A DNA stretch of 64,000 bases from positions 1,426,001 to 1,490,000 of the forward strand of contig CP026600.1 of NCBI GenBank assembly GCA_003288255.1, read 5' to 3'. Below, piece after piece: positions 42,979 to 50,096 of this stretch (position 1 is the stretch's first letter; each line of letters starts with the position of its first letter). Source of the stretch: Clostridiaceae bacterium 14S0207 (GTDB lineage: Bacteria; Bacillota; Clostridia; Clostridiales; Clostridiaceae). A model generated the notes under the pieces. That model saw only the letters and a list, made by a program, of their open reading frames with translations, did not search any database and had not been told where the DNA came from. Made by a program: the position numbers and the translations under genes.

Positions 42979-45066
42979 ATGTCAATGAGTGAAGAACAGG
43001 CAATGGAACTAAAAAACGAATTAGCAGTAGTTTGTTGTAGAACAGAAGAAGGCACAGTAATTTCCGCATCAAACTTAGAAGATCCTGCAATATTTCCAGA
43101 TATGGTTGATTCAGGACTTTTAAATATCCCTGATAACTGTTACAAAATAAAACAAGTAATAGGTGCTAAACTTCTAAAAACTATAGATTCTCTTACTCCT
43201 TTAACTCCCGAACTATTAGAAGGGGCTAAGGAAGGAGAAAATCAAGAAATAAGTGAAAATAAAGAATTGACAGAACCTTTAGAAAAAGCAGTTCTAAAAT
43301 ATAATAAATTATCAGGTGATACAATAGGTATTACTGATTTAGAAAATCCAATGAACTTCGCAAAATTAGAAGATTCATTACTTATAAAATTAGGTGATAA
43401 TGTATTAACAAGAAAGGATGTTATTGGCAAGGTATTAAAAAATGATACTGTAGCCTTAACTCCTATAACTCCATCATTATTGGAAGGTTTCCAGGAGAGT
43501 GCTGAAATGAAAAACGAACAGAAGATAGTAACTTGTAACAATAAAACTTTGAGAATTAAAATTGCAGAAGGAAAAGGTATTAATATTGAAATACCTTTAA
43601 ATGGAGTTTCAACTACACAAAATGTAACTACTACTCCTATGATCAAGGCTGAAGATGCTGTTATATCAAATGTTAAAACAGTAGAAACACCTAAAAAAGA
43701 AAAGATTTTAAGAACTCTTACTAGAAAGCATTATAAAATTGATAAAGTAGTTGTAGATGCAGAAACTACTAAAATAGATGGAACAACTCTTTATATTAGA
43801 AAAGATGTTTGTCTTGATGCATTACAAGCAAGTGAACTTGTAAAAGATATGAAAATAGAAATAATTACTCCTGATAAGTATCATACTTACAGTGAAACAA
43901 TAATGGATGTCCAACCAATAGCTACTAAAGAAGGAGATTCAAAATTAGGAACTGGGGTTACAAGAGTTTTAGATGGCGTAATTATGATGGTTACTGGAAC
44001 TGATGAAGATGGTGTACAAATAGGTGAATTTGGTTCTTCAGAAGGATATTTAGATGAAAATATTATGTGGGGAAGACCAAGCTGTCCAGATAAAGGTGAA
44101 ATCTTTATAAAAACACAAGTAACTATACAAGCTAAAACTAACATGGAAAGAAGAGGCCCTATGGCTGCTCATAAGGCAACTGATATTATAACTCAAGAAA
44201 TAAGAAATGCTTTAAAAGAAGTAGAAGACGAAACTTTAGTTGTAAATACAGAAGAATTTAAACATGTTAGAAGACCTGGAAAGAAAAAAGTTGTTATAGT
44301 TAAAGAAATAATGGGACAAGGTGCAATGCATGATAACCTAATATTACCTTTAGAACCAGTAGGATTTATTGGAGCTCAACCAAACGTTGACCTAGGTAAT
44401 GTACCTGTAATGCTTTCTCCATTAGAAGTTGCAGATGGTGGAATTCATGCTTTAACTTGTATAGGACCAGCATCTAAAGAATGTTCTAGACATTACTGGA
44501 GAGAACCTCTTGTTCATGCTGTATTAGAAGATGAAGAATTAGACCTTTGTGGTGTATTATTTGTTGGAAGTCCTCAAATCAACTCTGAAAAATTCTATGT
44601 ATCAGAAAGAATGGGTATGATTGTAGAAGCATTAGATGTAGATGGTGCTTTTGTTACAACTGAAGGATTTGGTAATAACCATATAGACTTTGCAAGTCAC
44701 ATTGAACAAATAGGTATGAGAGGTATATCATGCGTGGCATTCTCATTCTGTGCAGTTCAAGGTGCATTAGTTGTAGGAAATAAATACATGAAATACATGA
44801 TAGATAATAATAAATCAGAAGCTGGTATAGAAAATGAAGTATTAGGATGCAATACGCTATGTCCTGAAGATGCTGAAAGAGGTATTGCTATGATTAAAAA
44901 TGCTATGGCAGGGGAAGAAGTAAAAACTCCTGAAAGAAAATACAATAAAAATGTAAAAGAAAATAACATAGATGCAATAGAAAAATCTACTAATACTAAA
45001 ATAGATAGAGTTAAAAACGAAACTTCAATACCAATGAGTAAAAAGAGACAAGAAAAATATTCTTAG
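42979..45066 (+). CDS. prdA: D-proline reductase proprotein PrdA
   Basis: A 695-aa proprotein. Residues 1-85 and about 100-170 are two copies of one N-terminal domain (the second without the CC pair). IKIAEGKGINIEIPL follows, then the conserved core from about 240. The self-cleavage site is the Thr-Cys pair in HALTCIGPASKE; Cys494 would become the pyruvoyl group of the small subunit. The remaining 202 residues, about 22-23 kDa, match the known small subunit. PrdA with PrdB reduces D-proline to 5-aminovalerate. I start at ATG 42979, which aligns with the upstream paralogue and has a proper AAGGAGG spacing. Confidence 0.93.
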   Translation: MSMSEEQAMELKNELAVVCCRTEEGTVISASNLEDPAIFPDMVDSGLLNIPDNCYKIKQVIGAKLLKTIDSLTPLTPELLEGAKEGENQEISENKELTEPLEKAVLKYNKLSGDTIGITDLENPMNFAKLEDSLLIKLGDNVLTRKDVIGKVLKNDTVALTPITPSLLEGFQESAEMKNEQKIVTCNNKTLRIKIAEGKGINIEIPLNGVSTTQNVTTTPMIKAEDAVISNVKTVETPKKEKILRTLTRKHYKIDKVVVDAETTKIDGTTLYIRKDVCLDALQASELVKDMKIEIITPDKYHTYSETIMDVQPIATKEGDSKLGTGVTRVLDGVIMMVTGTDEDGVQIGEFGSSEGYLDENIMWGRPSCPDKGEIFIKTQVTIQAKTNMERRGPMAAHKATDIITQEIRNALKEVEDETLVVNTEEFKHVRRPGKKKVVIVKEIMGQGAMHDNLILPLEPVGFIGAQPNVDLGNVPVMLSPLEVADGGIHALTCIGPASKECSRHYWREPLVHAVLEDEELDLCGVLFVGSPQINSEKFYVSERMGMIVEALDVDGAFVTTEGFGNNHIDFASHIEQIGMRGISCVAFSFCAVQGALVVGNKYMKYMIDNNKSEAGIENEVLGCNTLCPEDAERGIAMIKNAMAGEEVKTPERKYNKNVKENNIDAIEKSTNTKIDRVKNETSIPMSKKRQEKYS

Positions 45067-45079
45067 AAGGTAAAATAAA

Positions 45080-45340
45080 ATGGATCTAAAATTCGGTGAC
45101 AAAATAATAGAAATGCAAGGAATCATAGTAGAAATACATGATGGATGTGTTGCAATAGACTTAAAAGGAAGATTAGGTTATATAAGAATTCCTATGAGAA
45201 TGCTTATAACCGATTATCCACTTAAGATAGGGCAAGAAGTTGGATTTAAAATGAGCTTTTTAGAGGTTTTATCAGAAGAGCCAAATGAAAAATATATAAG
45301 CAATTTAGAGAAAATTAATAGAAAGGATGGTAGAGAGTAA
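45080..45340 (+). CDS. Small proline-reductase-operon protein (CBO2463/CBO2479-type)
   Basis: An 86-aa protein with a dense beta pattern (FGDKIIEMQGIIVEIHDGCV, then AIDLKGRLGYIRIPMRML) suggesting a small SH3- or OB-like barrel, then a short helix. I believe it belongs to the CBO2463/CBO2479 domain proteins found in clostridial prd operons; the function is not known. The stop codon overlaps the ATG of prdB by one base (TAATG), so its translation is coupled to prdB. It may assist assembly of the reductase. Confidence 0.7.
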   Translation: MDLKFGDKIIEMQGIIVEIHDGCVAIDLKGRLGYIRIPMRMLITDYPLKIGQEVGFKMSFLEVLSEEPNEKYISNLEKINRKDGRE

Positions 45341-46065
45341 TGAGTTTAACAGTTGTTAAAGGAATGCAATCAGAAATATATGTACCAATAACTCCTCCTC
45401 CAGTTTGGGCTGAAGTTACAAAAGAACTTAAGGATATGCAAATTGCTATAGCTACCGCAGCTGGAGTACACTTAAAATCAGATAAAAGGTTTAACCTAGC
45501 AGGAGATACTTCATTTAGAAAAGTTCCAGGAGATGTTGATTCAAAGGACTTAATGGTATCACATGGTGGTTATGATAATAGTGATGTTAACAAAGATATA
45601 AATAGTATGTTCCCTATAGATAGATTAAAAGAGCTTGTAGAGGAAGGATTTATAAAAGCTGTAGCTCCAACTCATATAGGTTTCATGGGTGGTGGAGGAA
45701 ACCAAAAAGTTTTTAAAGAAGAAACAGGACCAGCAATTGCTAAAATACTTAAAGATGAAGGGGTAGATGCTGTATTAATGACAGCTGGCTGAGGAACTTG
45801 CCACCGCTCTGCAGTTTTGGTGCAGAGAGCAATTGAAGAAGTTGGTATTCCTACTATAATTATAGCAGCCTTACCACCAGTAGTTAAGCAAACAGGAACT
45901 CCAAGAGCAGTTGCTCCAAGAGTACCTATGGGTGCTAATGCCGGAAAACCTAATGATATTGAAATGCAAACTGGTATAGTTAAAGATTCATTAATTCAAT
46001 TAACAAAAATAACTACTCCAGGAACAATAGTTACACTTCCTTATGAATATATAGCAAAAGTTTAA
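45340..46065 (+). CDS. prdB: D-proline reductase selenoprotein PrdB
   Basis: A 241-aa selenoprotein read through the in-frame TGA at 45790-45792 (Sec151). The frame reads LMTAG-U-GTCHRSAVLVQ across the TGA, and both sides are homologous to PrdB. The motif UxxC is the redox centre that attacks the alpha C-N bond of proline bound to the pyruvoyl group of PrdA. A stem-loop directly after the TGA serves as the bacterial SECIS. A conventional caller would split this gene in two. The total length equals that of known PrdB proteins. Confidence 0.95.
45790..45831 (+). promoter_or_regulatory. UGA-Sec codon and SECIS-like hairpin in prdB
   Basis: After TGA (45790-45792), CTCTGCA (45807-45813) pairs perfectly with TGCAGAG (45821-45827) around GTTTTGG, with an extra GC pair across a one-base bulge. 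The distance from UGA to the loop suits bacterial SelB-dependent decoding. Confidence 0.8.
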
Positions 46066-46073
46066 AATAAGTT

Positions 46074-46103
46074 TATAGCAAGTCTCTTTTGAGACTTGCT
46101 ATA
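46074..46103 (+). promoter_or_regulatory. Perfect 13-bp hairpin between prdB and prdD, no U-tract
   Basis: TATAGCAAGTCTC (46074-46086) and GAGACTTGCTATA (46091-46103) form a flawless stem with loop TTTT. It is followed by AAGAATATT and lacks a U-run. It may protect the 3' end of the prdA-prdB message or act as a weak terminator. Confidence 0.7.
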
Positions 46104-46138
46104 AAGAATATTAATAAAAAATGTATTGTGGTGATTTT

Positions 46139-46900
46139 ATGAATAAACAAAAAGAAATGAGAAGACTTGTAATCAAAACCTTTCACATAAATAAAGTTTT
46201 ATTTAATGAAAAGAAAACGTACATAGAAGATAAAAAATTATACATAAAAGAAACTGTAGTAAAAGAAGCTATGGAATCTCAAGAATTAATAAAGGACTTA
46301 GAATTAAATATAATAAATCCAAACGAACACAATATCTTTGTAAATTCAATAATGGATTTTTCGCCAATTGCTACAAAGGTTTTAGGAACCATAGGTGAAG
46401 GAATAACTTATGTTCTAACCGGTGTTATAGTAATGCTTACAGGAACTTATGAAGATGGAACACAGGTGGCTGAGTTTGGTTCATCAGAAGGAATTCTTAA
46501 AGAACAGGTTAAGTTTGGAATGGCGGGAACGCCTGAAGAAGATGATGTAATCATTCATGTAAATGTTACATTAAAAAAAGCTCCTAATCAAAGACTTAGT
46601 CCTATGGCTGCTCATGAAGTATGTGACAGTATTGTTCAAGAAATTAGAACATATCTAAAAAATATGAATGGAAATTTATGTGATGAGAAATACGAATATT
46701 TAGATAAGATAAAACCTAACAAAAGAAAAGTTGTAATAATAAAACAAGTTGCAGGTCAAGGTGCTATGTATGATACAGGAATTTTACCTGTAGAACCATC
46801 TGGATTTAAAGGATCACGATCTATTATTGATTTAGGTAATATGCCTGTAGTATTAAGCCCAAATGAATATAGAGATGGTGCTTTAAGGGCTATGAACTAA
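46139..46900 (+). CDS. prdD: Proline reductase cluster protein PrdD
   Basis: A 253-aa paralogue of the middle of PrdA (about residues 245-492): ITYVLTGVIVMLTGTYEDGT, QVAEFGSSEG, RLSPMAAHEVCDSIVQEIR, KQVAGQGAMYDTGILPVEP and LGNMPVVLSP. It ends ...DGALRAMN at the exact place where PrdA has the Thr-Cys cleavage pair. It therefore equals the large subunit of PrdA without the N-domains. The role is not established. ATG 46139 fits the GGTGAT site better than ATG 46121. It is 12 bases before prdE. Confidence 0.88.
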   Translation: MNKQKEMRRLVIKTFHINKVLFNEKKTYIEDKKLYIKETVVKEAMESQELIKDLELNIINPNEHNIFVNSIMDFSPIATKVLGTIGEGITYVLTGVIVMLTGTYEDGTQVAEFGSSEGILKEQVKFGMAGTPEEDDVIIHVNVTLKKAPNQRLSPMAAHEVCDSIVQEIRTYLKNMNGNLCDEKYEYLDKIKPNKRKVVIIKQVAGQGAMYDTGILPVEPSGFKGSRSIIDLGNMPVVLSPNEYRDGALRAMN

Positions 46901-46912
46901 GGAGATGATTAC

Positions 46913-47383
46913 ATGGGTATAGGTCCATCTACTAAAGAAACTACAATACATCATTTTAGAGATCCACTACTCAATATAGTTTCAAATGATGATGACATAG
47001 ATTTATTAGGTGTTATAGTGGTTGGCACACCACAAGAAAATACAGATAAAGAGTTTTCCGCCAATAGAACCGGTGCTTTAGTTGAAGCTATGAGAGCAGA
47101 TGGGGCAATAGTATCTATAGATGGCTGGGGCAATAGTAATATCGATTTTGCTACACTTATTGAAGAAATTGGGAAAAGAGATATTCCAGTTGTAGGAATG
47201 AGTTTTGTAGGAACTCAAGCTGAATTTGTTGTAACTAATAGATATATGGATACTATAGTGGATTTTAATAAATCTAAGGAAGGCATAGAAACAGAAGTAG
47301 TCGGTGAAAACAATGTTACTGAATTAGATGCAAAAAAAGCTTTAGCTTTCTTAAAATTAAAAATGAATAATAAATATAAATAA
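46913..47383 (+). CDS. prdE: Proline reductase cluster protein PrdE
   Basis: A 156-aa paralogue of the PrdA small subunit. It starts MGIGPSTKETTIHHFRDPLL, which aligns with CIGPASKECSRHYWREPLV just after the PrdA cleavage. Thus Met occupies the position of the pyruvoyl-forming Cys, and no pyruvoyl group can be made. LLGVIVVGTPQEN, GALVEAMRADGAIVSIDGWG and IDFATLIEEIG keep the rest of the fold. With PrdD it would make a non-catalytic PrdA-like pair. A GGAGATG site lies in front, next to the prdD stop. Confidence 0.88.
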   Translation: MGIGPSTKETTIHHFRDPLLNIVSNDDDIDLLGVIVVGTPQENTDKEFSANRTGALVEAMRADGAIVSIDGWGNSNIDFATLIEEIGKRDIPVVGMSFVGTQAEFVVTNRYMDTIVDFNKSKEGIETEVVGENNVTELDAKKALAFLKLKMNNKYK

Positions 47384-47397
47384 AGGGGTGTAATTAT

Positions 47398-48405
47398 ATG
47401 GATATCTCAAGAACAATATTTACAATAGATTCTCATACTATGGGTGAACCTACTAGAATAGTTGTAGGAGGAGTACCTAATATACCTGGAAAAACTATGC
47501 CAGAAAAAAAGGCTTACTTAGAAGAAAACTTAGATTGGTTAAGAACATCTATAATGCTTGAGCCAAGAGGACATAGTGATATGTTTGGTTCAATATTAAC
47601 TCAACCGACAAACGATAAAGCAGATCTTGGAATAATATTCATGGATGCTGGTGGATATTTAAATATGTGTGGACATGGTTCTATAGGTGCAGTAACAGTA
47701 GCAGTTGAAGAAGGATTTGTACCTATGACTGAGCCTGTAACAGAAGTAATGTTAGAAGCGCCCGCAGGACTTGTTAAAGGAAAAGCCAAAATTGAAAATG
47801 GAAAAGTTAAGGAAGTATCTATAGAAAATGTTCCTTCTTTTGTTTATAAAAAAGATGTTAAAGTAAATGTTGAAGGTATAGGTACTGTAACATTAGATAT
47901 TTCCTTTGGTGGAAGTTTCTTTGCAATAGTAAAAGCAGAGGATTTAGGTGTTAATATTTTACCTGAAAACTCTCAAAAAATAATAGAAATTGGAATGAAG
48001 GTTATAAAAAGTGTAAATGAGCAAATAGAAATTCAACATCCAACTTTACCTCATATAAAAACAGTAGACCTTTGCGAAATCTATGCACCTTCAAAAAACA
48101 AAGATGCAGATATGCAAAATGCTGTAGTATTTGGAAAAGGACAATTAGATAGATCACCTTGTGGAACTGGAACAAGTGCAAAAATTGCTACTTTATATGC
48201 TAAAGGTCAATTAAAAGAAAATGAAGATTTTATATATGAAAGTGTTATAGGAACTACATTTAAAGGAAAAGTTATAGGAACAACAAAAGTTGGAGAATTT
48301 GATGCAATAATACCTGAAATTACAGGCAAAGCCTATATAGTAGGTCATAATCAATTATTTATAGATCAAGAGGACCCTGTTAAATATGGTTTTTCATTAA
48401 GATAA
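47398..48405 (+). CDS. prdF: Proline racemase
   Basis: A 335-aa proline racemase. The two catalytic cysteines are in the standard motifs: MCGHGSIGAVTVAVEEG (about residues 90-106) and DRSPCGTGTSAKIATLYAKG (about 250-269). It also has SHTMGEPTRIVVGGVP at the start. It converts L-proline to D-proline, the substrate of PrdA/PrdB, so the operon is self-sufficient for L-proline. It lies 14 bases after prdE with an AAGGGGTG site. Confidence 0.95.
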   Translation: MDISRTIFTIDSHTMGEPTRIVVGGVPNIPGKTMPEKKAYLEENLDWLRTSIMLEPRGHSDMFGSILTQPTNDKADLGIIFMDAGGYLNMCGHGSIGAVTVAVEEGFVPMTEPVTEVMLEAPAGLVKGKAKIENGKVKEVSIENVPSFVYKKDVKVNVEGIGTVTLDISFGGSFFAIVKAEDLGVNILPENSQKIIEIGMKVIKSVNEQIEIQHPTLPHIKTVDLCEIYAPSKNKDADMQNAVVFGKGQLDRSPCGTGTSAKIATLYAKGQLKENEDFIYESVIGTTFKGKVIGTTKVGEFDAIIPEITGKAYIVGHNQLFIDQEDPVKYGFSLR

Positions 48406-48433
48406 ATTATAAATAAATTGGAGGATATGTAAA

Positions 48434-48721
48434 ATGAGTAGAGAGGAAATAGCATTATTAACTAGAATCTATCAAAATTTTAATATTTCTCACAAAACTG
48501 ATTTTAACTTTTTAGAAAAATACCAAGAAAGATTTAAAGTAAATGATGAATCATTAAAACATCTTTTTAAACATCTTTTAGAAAAAGGGCTCATAAGAGA
48601 TATAGAATTAACTTCAGACGAAAAAGATGGTGATATTACTCCAGTAATAAAAAATTCAGATAAACAAATTGTAACATTAGATGGATTAATTACAATTAAT
48701 AGAGTTATTACTGCGGATTAA
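48434..48721 (+). CDS. Small conserved-looking protein ending the prd operon
   Basis: A 95-aa protein with helix-rich N-terminal two thirds (residues 3-60, ending LKHLFKHLLEKGLIRD) and a short beta-like tail ending TLDGLITINRVITAD. The pattern is like a small winged-helix domain, but no family is recognised. It follows prdF by 28 bases with a GGAGGA site and precedes the terminator, so it is part of the operon. A regulatory role is only a guess. Confidence 0.6.
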   Translation: MSREEIALLTRIYQNFNISHKTDFNFLEKYQERFKVNDESLKHLFKHLLEKGLIRDIELTSDEKDGDITPVIKNSDKQIVTLDGLITINRVITAD

Positions 48722-48762
48722 TAAAAAAATATTTTCTTTCATCTATAAAAATGATATAATGT

Positions 48763-48806
48763 AAAAAATGACTTGCAAAAACAAGAATTTGCAAGTCATT
48801 TTTTAT
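48763..48806 (+). terminator. Terminator of the prd operon
   Basis: A perfect stem pairs AAAATGACTTGCAAA with TTTGCAAGTCATTTT around AACAAGAA and continues in a T-run. Confidence 0.92.
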
Positions 48807-48969
48807 AAAAATCTAAGACAATGCTTTAAATTCTAAAATAGTGAATCAGTCTAAAACCTTATATCTATTGAGAAGTGTAACTATATGGATTTAACTTAGT
48901 TTTTATTATTAAATCTATATAATTGCATATAATAAATTTAATCAAAATATACCTATAAGGAGAATTTAC

Positions 48970-49866
48970 ATGAGAGATTATGTTATAATTACAGATTCTT
49001 GTTGCGATTTACCCATTCAATATATAGAAAATAATAATATTTCTTATATACCTTTAACTTGTAGATTTAAAGGAAAAGAATATGAAGATCATTTTGGTAA
49101 AACTCTTAGTTATAAAGAATTTTATGAGGGTATGAAAGAAGGGGAAATTCCCCAAACATCTCAACCTAGTCCTGAAGTTTACTTTAAAACTTTCGAAAAT
49201 ATTTTAAAACAAAATAAAGATATAATATACATATGTGTTTCCTCAGGATTAAGTGGAACTTTTAATAGTGCTAATATAGGTAAAAGTATGGCATTAGAAC
49301 ATTTTGAAAATGCTTCAATAAACATAGTGGATATATTAACAGCCTCTTTAGGACAAGGACTTATGGTAATAAAGGCTCTAGAACTTCAAAAAGCTGGAGC
49401 AACTTTCAAAGAAGTTACTGAATTTCTAGAAGAACAAAAATTTAATTTAAACACTTATATTACAGTAGATGATCTAAACCATCTAAAAAGAGGTGGTAGA
49501 ATCTCTAATGTTGCAGCACTTTTTGGAATAGTATTACATATAAAACCTATTTTAACTTTAAATAATGAAGGAAAAGTTATACCAGCTTTAAAAGTTAAAG
49601 GTAGAAAAAATGCGCTTAACAAAATGTTGCGTTTTGTTTGTGAACAAATAGAAGAACCAGAAAAACAAACTATAATGATTTCCCATGGTGATAGCGAAAG
49701 TGATGCACTAAAATTAAAGGAACTTGTTTTAAAAGAACTAAATGTTAAAGAAGTAATTATTAATGATATATGTCCTGCAGTTGGAACTTATGGTGGCCCA
49801 GGAGCTTTAGCTATATTCTTTTTAGGAAAACATAGACAAAATCATATAGTAAATCTTCATAAATAA
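48970..49866 (+). CDS. DegV family fatty-acid-binding protein
   Basis: A 298-aa DegV-family protein (PF02645). It has ITDSCCDLP (about residues 6-14), SQPSPEVY (about 64-71) and the lipid-contact stretch ICVSSGLSGTFNSANIG (about 88-104); LNHLKRGGRISNVAALFG (about 173-190) is the domain 2 hallmark. These proteins bind a single fatty acid and, as FakB, present it to the kinase FakA. No fakA is near. It stands alone between two terminators, with AAGGAG in front. Confidence 0.92.
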   Translation: MRDYVIITDSCCDLPIQYIENNNISYIPLTCRFKGKEYEDHFGKTLSYKEFYEGMKEGEIPQTSQPSPEVYFKTFENILKQNKDIIYICVSSGLSGTFNSANIGKSMALEHFENASINIVDILTASLGQGLMVIKALELQKAGATFKEVTEFLEEQKFNLNTYITVDDLNHLKRGGRISNVAALFGIVLHIKPILTLNNEGKVIPALKVKGRKNALNKMLRFVCEQIEEPEKQTIMISHGDSESDALKLKELVLKELNVKEVIINDICPAVGTYGGPGALAIFFLGKHRQNHIVNLHK

Positions 49867-49895
49867 ACAATTGAAATTAAGTTTAATTTAAATAT

Positions 49896-49940
49896 AAATC
49901 CTATGTATTAAATGATAAAGTCTAATACATAGGATTTTTT
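49896..49940 (+). terminator. Terminator of the DegV gene
   Basis: AAATCCTATGTATTA pairs with TAATACATAGGATTT around a 12-base loop, then TTT. Confidence 0.88.
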
Positions 49941-50096
49941 ATATTGTATTAGTTTTAGTGTTTTTATAAATACAGAACATTTGTTTTGGCCCCGTAAATT
50001 TGGCATATTTTATTACTTTTTCATAATAATTTTGTATATATTCCTATTTTAATTTATAATGTAGATATATTATAAATGTATTTGAAAGGAATAATT

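Noticed and set aside
42849-43055. Minus-strand frame across the gap between the free N-domain gene and prdA
   Set aside because: It overlaps two well-supported genes and has no ribosome site.
45790-45792. TGA in prdB as a nonsense mutation
   Set aside because: Homology continues in frame on both sides (MTAG-U-GTCHRS), a SECIS-like hairpin follows directly, and PrdB is a known selenoprotein.
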